A program made the translations under genes and the position numbers. From NCBI RefSeq assembly GCF_003710985.1, contig NZ_RHHT01000002.1:310001-374000 (forward strand): a stretch of 64,000 nt of DNA, written 5' to 3'. The notes beneath the pieces were generated by a model. It was not told the origin of the DNA, ran no database searches, and was given only the letters and a program-made list of their open reading frames with translations. Positions 50,710 to 58,463 of the stretch are shown piece after piece. Source of the stretch: Brevibacillus panacihumi (GTDB taxonomy: Bacteria > Bacillota > Bacilli > Brevibacillales > Brevibacillaceae). How positions within the stretch are numbered: the first letter of the stretch is position 1; every line of letters begins with the position of its first letter.

Positions 50710-51447
50710 GTGCGTCCCGTAATCGGTGTGGTTTCTGCAAAAATGTTTTTTCCAAATAACAATCTGGACCAGTATTTTTACGTTGGTTCCGGCTATGTAG
50801 ACGGGATTGCCAGAGCAGGCGGGATTCCGCTGATCATGCCGCTGTTGGGGATTCAGGATCCGCCATTTGAAAAGATGCTGGAATCGTTGGATGGATTGAT
50901 TCTTACAGGCGGCGAAGACCCTGCCCCGCATCTCTATGGAGAAGAGCCCCTGCAGCGCTTGGGAGATGTGGAATACGAGCGTGATCTGGCTGAGTTGGCC
51001 ATCATCAAGCTGGCGCTGGAGCAGAAAAAACCGATGCTCGGCATCTGCCGGGGGATGCAGATCATGAACGTGGCCTGCGGCGGTACATTGATCCAGGATA
51101 TTCCGAGCCAGGTGCCGGGAGCCTTTCAACATGCGCAAAAAGGATCTCGCCAGTACGGCGCGCACAAGGTACAGCTTCAGCCTGGATTCGTCGCTGATGC
51201 ATTGGGTACCCACGAAGTGCTGGTCAACACCTCGCACCACCAGGCTGTAAAAGACGTCGCGCCGGGGTTTCGAGTGACTGGAATGGCGGCGGATGGCGTG
51301 ATCGAGGCGATTGAGAGCCTGGACGGACTGCATGTCGGACTGCAATGGCATCCCGAGCGCATGTGGGGGCATGACGCCCAGATGTTAAAAATCGCGGAAG
51401 CGTTTGTTGCGCGTGTCAGTCAGACCATGGCACAAAAGCAATCGTAG
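50710..51447 (+). CDS. Class I GATase, gamma-glutamyl-GABA hydrolase family
   Basis: This 245-residue protein matches the PuuD/YvdE-type class I glutamine amidotransferase-like hydrolases. The nucleophile Cys is in GICRGMQIMNV, the catalytic His in LQWHPE, and ILTGGEDPAPHLYGEEP is the typical early motif. PuuD cleaves gamma-glutamyl-GABA in putrescine breakdown, but no other puu genes are adjacent, so the substrate is uncertain. GTG 50710 is preferred over GTG 50701 because AGAAGGAA ends next to the latter. Confidence 0.88.
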   Translation: MRPVIGVVSAKMFFPNNNLDQYFYVGSGYVDGIARAGGIPLIMPLLGIQDPPFEKMLESLDGLILTGGEDPAPHLYGEEPLQRLGDVEYERDLAELAIIKLALEQKKPMLGICRGMQIMNVACGGTLIQDIPSQVPGAFQHAQKGSRQYGAHKVQLQPGFVADALGTHEVLVNTSHHQAVKDVAPGFRVTGMAADGVIEAIESLDGLHVGLQWHPERMWGHDAQMLKIAEAFVARVSQTMAQKQS

Positions 51448-51534
51448 AACGATGCACACGAGGCTGTCCACAGGTGAAGGTGGGCAGTTTTTCATTTTCT
51501 CTGCCGGCTGTATACTAAGGATGAGGTGAACAGG

Positions 51535-51975
51535 ATGCTGACAATAGGGTCCCCTGCTCCCGCGTTTGCCGCGGAAAGCACGCAGGGAACGATTCATTTG
51601 CAAGACTATCTGGGAAATAAGAATGTGGTGCTGATTTTTTACCCGGGCGACGATACGCCTGTCTGCACCAAACAGCTTTGTGCCATTCAGGACCAGTACA
51701 GCGAGCTGGAGAAGCTGGATACGGTCGTCTTTGGTGTCAATCCTGCCGATTTGGGGAAGCATCAGGCGTTCTCAGAAAAATTCGGCTATCGGTTTCCGCT
51801 GATTGTCGATGCCGATGAGCAGATTCGGACGGCGTATGGCGTGGGCAAGATATTAGGACTCTTTTTCCAGCAGCGCATCGTCTACATCATCGGCAAGGAC
51901 GGGACCATCATCTATGCCAATAAGGGAAATCCGCCTGTATCCGAGTTAATCCGTGCAATCCGCCAGCAGCTGTAG
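51535..51975 (+). CDS. Peroxiredoxin (BCP type)
   Basis: This 146-residue protein has the peroxidatic Cys44 in YPGDDTPVCTKQLC and a possible resolving Cys49 five residues later, as in BCP (thioredoxin-dependent peroxidase) proteins. It reduces peroxides in the cytoplasm. ATG 51535 follows GATGAGGTGA; GTG at 51526 is an alternative. dinB follows 92 bases downstream. Confidence 0.9.
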   Translation: MLTIGSPAPAFAAESTQGTIHLQDYLGNKNVVLIFYPGDDTPVCTKQLCAIQDQYSELEKLDTVVFGVNPADLGKHQAFSEKFGYRFPLIVDADEQIRTAYGVGKILGLFFQQRIVYIIGKDGTIIYANKGNPPVSELIRAIRQQL

Positions 51976-51978
51976 TTC

Positions 51979-52007
51979 TTGACAGGGGATCCACGCCCTT
52001 GCATAGT
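51979..52007 (+). promoter_or_regulatory. Possible promoter of dinB
   Basis: TTGACA at 51979-51984 and CATAGT at 52002-52007, 17 bases apart. No LexA box of the Gram-positive type (CGAAC-N4-GTTCG) is visible. Confidence 0.5.
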
Positions 52008-52066
52008 CCAGGAAAAACGGCGATAATAATAGAAATGAGAATGTATGTTTGGTGGAATCTGCCGTT

Positions 52067-53119
52067 ATGAAAAAAATCCTGCACATGGACGTGGATGCTT
52101 TTTTCGCCAGTGTAGAGCAGCTTGATCAGCCGCAGCTGCGAGGAAAACCGGTCATCGTAGGCGGTACGGGCAATCGTGGAGTGGTCTCCACCTGCAGCTA
52201 CGAAGCACGCCGATACGGGGTCCGCTCGGCTATGCCCATTGCTCTGGCTCGCAAGAAATGTCCGCACGCTGTCTTTTTGCCCGTCCGCTATGGACGCTAT
52301 GTAGAAAAGTCCGCTGAAATTCGTGAAATCTTAGCTGAATATACGCAGCAATATCAAACCGTCGGACTGGATGAGGCGTATCTCGATGTTTCCGACTATT
52401 CGGATGCTGTCCCGATCGCCCGCGAGATCAAGACGCGCATCCGGCGAGAGACGGGCTTGACCTGCAGCATCGGTCTTTCGTACAACATGTCTCTCGCCAA
52501 GATTGCCAGCGACCTGAAAAAACCGGATGCCTTCGTCATCATCCGGCCGGAAAACGCCCTGGAGATTCTGGGGCCGCTGCCAATCGGCGCCTTGCATGGA
52601 GTAGGCAAGAAATCCCAGGAAGTTCTCGCCAAAAAAGGAATCAAGACCGTCGCGGACTTTTGGCAGCTGTCATTGGATGATGCGGTCCAGCTTTTTGGAA
52701 AAATGGGCCGGGTGCTTTACGAGCGTTCCCGGGGACACGATCAACGCGAGCTCGTCCTGGAGCGTGCACCAAAATCGCTTAGTCGTGAAACGACCTTGGG
52801 CTTCGACTTGTTTGAGCGGGATGCAGTTGCAGCGATTGCATACTCGCTACTGCAAGAGGTTCAGGAAGACGTTCGGCAGGAGGGAGTTTCTCCCCAAACG
52901 ATCATCCTGAAGATCAAATACGCCGATTTTACGTTGCGCACCAAGCAGCGCAAAGCGACGACGGACGCAAATTGGCGAGAGCTGCTGGACGATTTGCTCG
53001 ATGCCTTTTCCTACCGTGCTGGCGTTCGTTTGGTCGGGGTGGGCTTCTCCAATTTCGCCGACCCGCAAGAGGTTCGCTATGAGCAGCTTTCGCTGTTTAC
53101 CTGGAATCGCAGAGAATGA
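52067..53119 (+). CDS. dinB: DNA polymerase IV
   Basis: This 350-residue Y-family polymerase has ILHMDVDAFFASVEQ with the first metal Asp, YEARRYGVRSAMP (steric/nucleotide-binding loop), and SIGLSYNMSLAKIASDLKKPDAF. DEAYLDVSD carries the second pair of acids. It performs low-fidelity translesion synthesis. A C-terminal QLSLF-like element (YEQLSLFTWN) matches a beta-clamp binding motif. ATG 52067 is chosen by homology; GTG 52049 is an alternative. Regulation by SOS is not evident. Confidence 0.95.
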   Translation: MKKILHMDVDAFFASVEQLDQPQLRGKPVIVGGTGNRGVVSTCSYEARRYGVRSAMPIALARKKCPHAVFLPVRYGRYVEKSAEIREILAEYTQQYQTVGLDEAYLDVSDYSDAVPIAREIKTRIRRETGLTCSIGLSYNMSLAKIASDLKKPDAFVIIRPENALEILGPLPIGALHGVGKKSQEVLAKKGIKTVADFWQLSLDDAVQLFGKMGRVLYERSRGHDQRELVLERAPKSLSRETTLGFDLFERDAVAAIAYSLLQEVQEDVRQEGVSPQTIILKIKYADFTLRTKQRKATTDANWRELLDDLLDAFSYRAGVRLVGVGFSNFADPQEVRYEQLSLFTWNRRE

Positions 53120-53131
53120 GGGGAATGAGAC

Positions 53132-53323
53132 GTGGAGCCAAACAATCCGCATCACTGTTGCGCTACCTGTGTGCATTTTCGCGTCGAACGGGTGCAAGGG
53201 AAAGTCGGGTATCGCTGCTCGCGTCTTACCTACGAGACGCGCCCAGATTACCGTTTTTCTTGCTGGACGCCTACCGAGCGTGTCAAAAGGCTGATGGAAA
53301 GCCGGGAGAACAAGGAGAGTTGA
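53132..53323 (+). CDS. Small cysteine-rich protein of unknown function
   Basis: This 63-residue protein has C-C-x-x-C near its start (HHCCATCVHF) and later cysteines in YRCSRL and FSCWTP, a spacing that could hold one zinc. It begins 13 bases after dinB with GAGGGGAATGAG before GTG 53132. No known family recognised. A terminator follows, so it shares the dinB transcript. Confidence 0.6.
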   Translation: MEPNNPHHCCATCVHFRVERVQGKVGYRCSRLTYETRPDYRFSCWTPTERVKRLMESRENKES

Positions 53324-53329
53324 CGCCTT

Positions 53330-53368
53330 CGCGCCCATGCCGCCGGTACTGGGCGCGTTTTGTTTTTC
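53330..53368 (+). terminator. Terminator after the dinB unit
   Basis: CGCGCCCA and TGGGCGCG form an 8-bp stem with a GC-rich loop, followed by TTTTGTTTTTC. Confidence 0.85.
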
Positions 53369-53370
53369 TT

Positions 53371-53400
53371 TTGCAACAGGATGGTGGAGTATGATATAGT
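53371..53400 (+). promoter_or_regulatory. Promoter of the yqeG operon
   Basis: TTGCAA at 53371-53376 and TATAGT at 53395-53400, 18 bases apart, 50 bases before yqeG. Confidence 0.75.
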
Positions 53401-53449
53401 AGGTGCCGAAATCACGGTTATGAGGCTTGTTGCCATTTGGAGGTGCTCC

Positions 53450-53974
53450 GTGTTTTTACAAAAGCTGATGCCAAACCAGTACGTGGATTCGATCCACCAC
53501 ATTGATATAGAAGAATTGAAGCAACGAAAGATTCGCGCGGTCATTACCGACCTCGACAATACGTTGGTGGAGTGGGACAGGCCGCAGGCGACTCCGGAGG
53601 TTGTGGAGTGGCTCAAGCGCTTGCGGGAGGCCGACATTCAGGTCACAGTTGTCTCCAACAACAACGAGGAGCGAGTGGGAAGCTTTTGTTCGCCTTTGCA
53701 AATCGCCTTTATCAGTGCGGCGCGAAAGCCGACCAACAAAGCTTTTTTGCAGGCGGTCCGGCAAATGAATGTGACTATTGAGGAAACCGTCGTAATCGGC
53801 GACCAATTGTTTACGGATGTGCTGGGGGGCAATCGGCTTGGGTTTTATACGATTTTAGTCGTTCCCGTCGCACAGACAGACGGATTTTGGACGCGCTTCA
53901 ACCGTCAGATGGAGCGTGTCGCCCTATATTGGATGGAGCGGAAAGGATTGGTTTCGTGGAAGAGCAAAGCATGA
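53450..53974 (+). CDS. yqeG: YqeG family HAD phosphatase
   Basis: This 174-residue HAD IIIA-type phosphatase has DLDNTLVEWDRP (nucleophile Asp), VTVVSNNNEERV, and VVIGDQLFTDVLGGNRLG. It is almost collinear with B. subtilis YqeG (172 residues). Substrate not known; related proteins act on phosphatidylglycerophosphate. GTG 53450 follows TTTGGAGGTG at good spacing. The gene opens the yqeG-yqeH-aroE-yhbY-yqeK-rsfS-yqeM operon. Confidence 0.93.
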   Translation: MFLQKLMPNQYVDSIHHIDIEELKQRKIRAVITDLDNTLVEWDRPQATPEVVEWLKRLREADIQVTVVSNNNEERVGSFCSPLQIAFISAARKPTNKAFLQAVRQMNVTIEETVVIGDQLFTDVLGGNRLGFYTILVVPVAQTDGFWTRFNRQMERVALYWMERKGLVSWKSKA

Positions 53975-55092
53975 TGGATCAAAATCTGGGCGCCTGTGCC
54001 GGATGCGGAGTCGCGATTCAGACAGAGGATAAAAAGAAGCCCGGATATGCGCCTGCCTCGGCGCTTGAACGAAAAGTGGTGATCTGCCAACGCTGTTTTC
54101 GGATCAAGCATTACAACGAAGTAGCACCGGTCAGCATGGGAGATGACGATTTTCTCCGTATTCTGGACGGAATCGGTTCGACGCAAGCGCTGGTTGTCAT
54201 GGTCGTGGATATTTTTGATTTCCAGGGCTCCTGGCTCAAGGGCTTGCCGCGCTTCGTCGGAAACAACCCGATCCTGCTCGTCGGCAACAAGGTAGATCTG
54301 TTGCCGCGCAATATCAATCTCAACCGCGTCCGCAACTGGATGCAGCATGAAGCCAAGGAACGCGGCTTGCGACCACAGGATGTGGTGTTGATCAGCGCGC
54401 AAAAAGGATTACATATCGACGAGCTGCTGGCTCGCATCGGAGAGCTTCGCAAAGGGCGCGACGTATACATTGTCGGCGTCACGAACGTGGGCAAATCCAC
54501 CATGATCAACCGGATTTTGCACGATTTCGGCTCCACAGAGCTGGAGATCACGACTTCACCGTTTCCGGGAACGACTTTGGACAAGATCGAGATTCCGCTT
54601 GAGGATGGCCGATCCATCTTCGACACACCCGGCATCATCAATCGCGAGCAGATTGGACACATGATCTCGCCAACGGATTTGCGCAAGATTACGCCGACGA
54701 GCCGAATCAACGCCAAGGTGTACCAGCTCGACCCGGAACAGACGCTGTTCATCGGGGGGCTGGCTCGGGTGGATTTTGTCCGTGGGCCAAAGCAGCCGCT
54801 GGTCGTGTATGCAGACAATGATCTGTACATCCATCGGACCAAACTCGAAAAAGCGGATGAAGTCATGGAAAAGCATCACGGAACCATGCTCGTTCCGCCG
54901 ACGGGCGAGGAGGCTGTTCAGGCTTTGCCGCCTTTTGTGAAGCATTCATTCAAGATCAAACCCACAGGCATGTCCACGGACATCGTCATTTCCGGATTGG
55001 GCTGGGTCACTTTGCAGGGCAAGCACGAAGCCAACGTCGTCGTCCATGCGCCCAAAGGGGTAAGTGTCGGGATGCGAAAGGGCTTGATCTAG
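53971..55092 (+). CDS. yqeH: Ribosome biogenesis GTPase YqeH
   Basis: This 373-residue circularly permuted GTPase has an N-terminal zinc finger (CAGC at 9-12 and CQRC near 39-42), then NKVD (G4), SAQKG (G5), GVTNVGKST (G1) and DTPGI (G3). The C-terminal domain binds RNA. It is needed for 30S subunit assembly. The ATG at 53971 overlaps the yqeG stop (ATGA); GTG 53956 with a GAAAGG upstream is an alternative, adding five residues. Confidence 0.95.
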   Translation: MMDQNLGACAGCGVAIQTEDKKKPGYAPASALERKVVICQRCFRIKHYNEVAPVSMGDDDFLRILDGIGSTQALVVMVVDIFDFQGSWLKGLPRFVGNNPILLVGNKVDLLPRNINLNRVRNWMQHEAKERGLRPQDVVLISAQKGLHIDELLARIGELRKGRDVYIVGVTNVGKSTMINRILHDFGSTELEITTSPFPGTTLDKIEIPLEDGRSIFDTPGIINREQIGHMISPTDLRKITPTSRINAKVYQLDPEQTLFIGGLARVDFVRGPKQPLVVYADNDLYIHRTKLEKADEVMEKHHGTMLVPPTGEEAVQALPPFVKHSFKIKPTGMSTDIVISGLGWVTLQGKHEANVVVHAPKGVSVGMRKGLI

Positions 55093-55162
55093 GCTTGAAA
55101 GATTGCTTCGCCCGCAATCCTGCCATATGCTAGAGAGAAGAGTTAGGGGGTTGGAGAGCGTC

Positions 55163-56008
55163 ATGATGACAAGCAAGACAAAATTGGTTGGGCTTTTCGG
55201 TCATCCCGTTTCCCATTCTCAATCGCCGCTGATGCATAATGCGGCGTTCGCGGAAGCGGGCCTGTCCTTTGCATACGCTGCTTTTGACGTACATCCGGAG
55301 GATCTCGAAGATGCTGTCGAAGGCATTCGGGCACTGGGGATCAAGGGGGTCAATGTAACGATCCCGCACAAGGTGGCAGTGATGCCCATGCTGGACGAAG
55401 TAGATCCCTTGGCGAAAAAGATCGGCGCGGTCAACACGATCGTCAATGCTGACGGCCGCCTGATCGGCTATAATACTGATGGCTTGGGCTATGTCCGTTC
55501 GCTGGTGGAAGATACAAATATCGAGCTGGCAAAGCAAGTGGTCACTATTCTCGGTGCCGGTGGAGCTGCCAGAGCGGTGGCATTTACTTTGGCAGAACAT
55601 GGGGTAAAAGAAATTCGGATCATCAACCGTTCGCGGGAAAAAGCCCTGTTTCTGGCGGAACACGTCGGCACCATCGTTCCGACCAAGGTCGTAGAACAGG
55701 ACGCCGGCCAAGAGGCAATCGCAGATTCGACGCTCTTGATCAATACGACTTCCATCGGCATGTTCCCCAATGTCCAGGATATGCCGGTACAAGCAGAATG
55801 GCTGCACGGGGAGCTGGTCGTCAGCGACTTGATCTACAACCCATTGGAAACCCGTTTGTTGCGGGAGGCACGCAGTATTGGCGCTACTGTCCATTCGGGA
55901 GTAGGCATGTTCGTCAATCAGGGCGCACTTGCCTTCGAGCTGTGGACGGGGCAGGCTGCACCCAGCGACAAGATGCGGGCAGTAGTGCTCGAACAACTGA
56001 AAAAATAA
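55163..56008 (+). CDS. aroE: Shikimate dehydrogenase
   Basis: This 281-residue enzyme reduces 3-dehydroshikimate to shikimate with NADPH in aromatic amino acid synthesis. Signature elements are [23 protein letters not shown] with the catalytic Lys, YNTDGLG with the Asp, and the nucleotide-binding loop [12 protein letters not shown] 55163 follows GGAGAG; ATG 55166 is an alternative. It lies in the ribosome assembly operon as in B. subtilis. Confidence 0.96.
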   Translation: MMTSKTKLVGLFGHPVSHSQSPLMHNAAFAEAGLSFAYAAFDVHPEDLEDAVEGIRALGIKGVNVTIPHKVAVMPMLDEVDPLAKKIGAVNTIVNADGRLIGYNTDGLGYVRSLVEDTNIELAKQVVTILGAGGAARAVAFTLAEHGVKEIRIINRSREKALFLAEHVGTIVPTKVVEQDAGQEAIADSTLLINTTSIGMFPNVQDMPVQAEWLHGELVVSDLIYNPLETRLLREARSIGATVHSGVGMFVNQGALAFELWTGQAAPSDKMRAVVLEQLKK

Positions 56009-56022
56009 GAGGAGGCATGCCG

Positions 56023-56313
56023 ATGTTAACCGGCAAGCAAAAGCGCTTTTTGCGCGCAGAAGCCCATCATCTCAGCCCTATTTTCCAAGTGGGAAAAGGC
56101 GGAGTGAATGAAAATATGATTACCCAAATCAAAGAGGCATTGGAAGTGCGTGAGCTGATCAAGGTCTCGATCCTGCAAAACAACCTGGACGACAAGCACC
56201 AAGTAGCGGAAGATTTGGCTGCTGGGGCTGGCGCTGAGCTGGTTCAACTGATCGGTCATACAGTCGTTTTGTACAAAGAATCTCGCGAAAACAAGACGAT
56301 CAAGCTGCCTTAG
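56023..56313 (+). CDS. yhbY: YhbY/YqeI family RNA-binding protein
   Basis: This 96-residue CRM-domain protein has LTGKQKRFLRAEAHHLSPIFQVGKGG, with the GxxG-like loop VGKGG, and REL(I)KVSIL in the second half. It binds pre-50S particles. GAGGAGG is 7 bases before ATG 56023. In B. subtilis nadD follows yqeI; here yqeK follows directly, 19 bases later. Confidence 0.93.
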   Translation: MLTGKQKRFLRAEAHHLSPIFQVGKGGVNENMITQIKEALEVRELIKVSILQNNLDDKHQVAEDLAAGAGAELVQLIGHTVVLYKESRENKTIKLP

Positions 56314-56332
56314 GAATAAAGGAGAGCCGTGT

Positions 56333-56929
56333 ATGATGGAGCCACTGGATCGGGAAGCATTGCTCGCCCGCGTGCGGGCACAGATGCATGACAAAAGGTA
56401 TCAGCACACATTGGGTGTGGCGGAATCGGCACGCGTGTTGGCTATTCGGTTCGGCGCCGATCCGGACAAAGCGGAGCTCGCGGGATATTTGCATGATTAC
56501 TGCAAATGCTGGCCGGTAGACAAGATGTTTGAGATCCTGGTTCGCCATGATATGCCGCCCGAATTGCTCCAAGGCGAGAAAGAGCTCTGGCATTCATTTG
56601 CCGGGGCGATCGTCATTCAAAGCGAGCTGGGCGTGACGGATCCAGAGATCATTCAGGCTGTGCGCTATCATACGACCGGTAGAGTGGGCATGACCCTGTT
56701 AGAAAAAGTCGTATGTGTGGCAGACTATATAGAACCGAACAGAGATTTTCCAGGCGTGGGCATGATCCGCGCTCTGGCTGAAAAGGATCTGGATACCGCC
56801 CTGGCCACTGCTTTGGGAGGAACCATCCAGTTCTTGATAGAAAAGCACAAGACGGTCTATCCGTTGACGCTTTTGGCTTATAACGACTTGGTTTCCCGAA
56901 AAGGGAGAGAAGGAGGGTTTAATGGTTAG
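56333..56929 (+). CDS. yqeK: YqeK family HD hydrolase (symmetrical Ap4A hydrolase)
   Basis: This 198-residue HD-domain protein has QHTLGVAESARVLA, YLHDYCKCWP with the metal-binding HD, and AVRYHTTGRVGMTLLEKVVCVADYIEPNRDF. YqeK proteins cleave diadenosine tetraphosphate symmetrically to two ADP. Its end overlaps rsfS by 8 bases, so translation is coupled. An unusual feature is the absence of nadD upstream, usually a direct neighbour. Confidence 0.93.
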   Translation: MMEPLDREALLARVRAQMHDKRYQHTLGVAESARVLAIRFGADPDKAELAGYLHDYCKCWPVDKMFEILVRHDMPPELLQGEKELWHSFAGAIVIQSELGVTDPEIIQAVRYHTTGRVGMTLLEKVVCVADYIEPNRDFPGVGMIRALAEKDLDTALATALGGTIQFLIEKHKTVYPLTLLAYNDLVSRKGREGGFNG

Positions 56930-57278
56930 GACTGTTGAAGATTTGGCTCGTTTGGTAATCAAGGCAGCAGAGGACAAGAAGGCGGAAAAGCTGACGGTGC
57001 TCGATATTAAAAATCTGTCTGTCATCGCAGACTACTTCATGATTTGCCACGGAAACAATGAGCGCCAGGTGCAGGCCATCGTCCGGGAAATCCGGGATCA
57101 GGCGCATAAGCACGGCTACTCGGTCCGCGGAATCGAAGGAGAAGAAGAGGGGCGCTGGGTGCTGGTAGACCTTGAAGATGTTGTCATCCACGTATTCCAT
57201 CGGGAAGATCGCGAATTTTACAATCTGGAACGTCTTTGGAAGGACGCCGAGGTCGTTACTTTCTCAGAAGAAGGGTAA
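56922..57278 (+). CDS. rsfS: Ribosomal silencing factor RsfS
   Basis: This 118-residue protein has DIKNLSVIADYFMICHGNN and GRWVLVDLEDVVIHVFH, hallmarks of the RsfS/DUF143 fold. It binds L14 (uL14) on the 50S subunit and blocks subunit joining in starved cells. The start lies in the last codons of yqeK with AAGGAGGGTTTA before it. The methyltransferase gene follows after 5 bases. Confidence 0.95.
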   Translation: MVRTVEDLARLVIKAAEDKKAEKLTVLDIKNLSVIADYFMICHGNNERQVQAIVREIRDQAHKHGYSVRGIEGEEEGRWVLVDLEDVVIHVFHREDREFYNLERLWKDAEVVTFSEEG

Positions 57279-57283
57279 CGAAG

Positions 57284-58027
57284 ATGGCATATACGCATAT
57301 GGCTGCCGTCTACGACCAATTGATGGCAGAGACACCGTATGGAAAATGGCTGGATTGGGTAGAGCAGGCGTGGGGAAAGCAAGGCAGGCCTAGCCATGTG
57401 ATTGATCTGGGCTGTGGAACGGGCACGGTCGCGATCTTGCTGGCCAAGCGCGGATACCGTGTGACCGGAGTCGATCTCTCTGCGGAAATGCTCGCCATCG
57501 CCTACGACAAGATGCGGCGTGAACAGGTGGATGTCTCCTGGGTGGAACAGGACATGCGCGAGCTATCCCTGATGCCTGCGGACGCGGTCATCTCCTTGTG
57601 CGACTCTCTCAGCTATCTGACGGAAGAGGAGGACGTTCAGGAGACCTTCCGCCGTGTATTTTCACAGTTGACCCCAGGAGGTCTCTTCTTGTTCGACGTC
57701 CATAGTCCGTACAAGATCCTGCACGGCTTTGGCGACGCTACCTTCACTTATGTGGAGGACGAGGTATCGTACATTTGGCAATGCTTCTGTGATCCATTGC
57801 GCACAGAGGTCGAGCATCAGCTTACCTTTTTCATTCGCCAGCCCTCCGGTTTGTACGAGCGGGTAGAGGAGGAGCATTGGCAGCGCGCCTACCAGCCCAT
57901 CCAGTTGATGCGCTGGCTTACGGATGCAGGCTTTACAGACATCAAGCTGACTGCAGACTTTCTGGATTTGCCGCCGCATGCGGAAAGTGAGCGTCTATTT
58001 TTTGCAGCACGCAGGCCGAAAGATTGA
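57284..58027 (+). CDS. Class I SAM-dependent methyltransferase (YqeM)
   Basis: This 247-residue protein has the SAM loop VIDLGCGTGTVAILLA, the second strand GVDLSAEMLAIA and EQDMREL in order, and a C-terminal DUF-like substrate domain. The family B. subtilis YqeM is annotated as a methyltransferase without defined substrate; position suggests RNA or ribosome-related work. ATG 57284 follows GAAGGGTAACGAAG. The leuS promoter overlaps its stop codon. Confidence 0.9.
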   Translation: MAYTHMAAVYDQLMAETPYGKWLDWVEQAWGKQGRPSHVIDLGCGTGTVAILLAKRGYRVTGVDLSAEMLAIAYDKMRREQVDVSWVEQDMRELSLMPADAVISLCDSLSYLTEEEDVQETFRRVFSQLTPGGLFLFDVHSPYKILHGFGDATFTYVEDEVSYIWQCFCDPLRTEVEHQLTFFIRQPSGLYERVEEEHWQRAYQPIQLMRWLTDAGFTDIKLTADFLDLPPHAESERLFFAARRPKD

Positions 58028-58053
58028 CATGGCTGGTTTGTATTGACTATAAT
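58024..58053 (+). promoter_or_regulatory. Promoter of the leuS leader
   Basis: TTGACA at 58024-58029 and a perfect TATAAT at 58048-58053, 18 bases apart. The -35 box overlaps the yqeM stop. Confidence 0.88.
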
Positions 58054-58059
58054 CTGGTT

Positions 58060-58337
58060 ATAACTACAAAAATCGACGCGTTAAAGAGGAATAGTAGGAT
58101 CTCGTCTGCGACAACTAGAGAGTTGACGGCAGGTGGAAGTCAACCCAGGCTGATCTGAACTCACCTCCCAGCACTCTCCCTGAAGGCGCATGCCGTGCTG
58201 TGTAAGGGCGGGCGACTTGTCCACGATACGGATCCAACAAGCGGGTGAGCAGTTTTCACCAAACTGGGTGGTACCGCGGGAGTATGCACAACCTCTCGTC
58301 CCTTTTCGTAAGCGATAGGGGCGTGAGGTTTTTTATA
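58060..58337 (+). promoter_or_regulatory. Leucine T-box riboswitch upstream of leuS
   Basis: The T-box CTGGGTGGTACCGCGG is at 58264-58279. In stem I, GAACTCACC at about 58158-58166 places the specifier CTC (58160-58162), a leucine codon. The terminator AACCTCTCGTCCC/GGGGCGTGAGGTT, followed by TTTT, occupies 58290-58334. Uncharged tRNA-Leu prevents termination. Confidence 0.95.
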
Positions 58338-58383
58338 CTTTCAAAAAGGTAATTTCGCAAACGCGATAAAGGATGAAAGTATA
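58334..58383 (+). repeat. Inverted repeat between the T-box terminator and leuS
   Basis: TATACTTTCA at 58334-58343 and TGAAAGTATA at 58374-58383 are perfect 10-bp complements 30 bases apart, starting inside the T run of the T-box terminator. The stem would form only in transcripts that read through. Confidence 0.7.
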
Positions 58384-58443
58384 AGAAAAACTAAGGCCTT
58401 CGCCATTGGATTTGGGCGATAAGCCTAGTTTTTCTAATTTTTC
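58384..58443 (+). terminator. Extra terminator-like hairpin just before leuS
   Basis: AGAAAAACTA at 58384-58393 pairs with TAGTTTTTCT at 58426-58435, extended inwards by GGC/GCC and CGCC/GGCG, and followed by AATTTTT. It sits about 20 bases before the leuS start, behind the T-box terminator. It could be a second attenuator or a stability stem. Confidence 0.6.
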
Positions 58444-58463
58444 CGAGATGGGAGTGCTTTACC

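Noticed and set aside
51979-52066. LexA box before dinB
   Set aside because: No CGAAC-N4-GTTCG-like site is present in the upstream region.
55098-55120. Terminator between yqeH and aroE
   Set aside because: GATTGC/GCAATC can pair, but there is no T run and the genes belong to one conserved operon.
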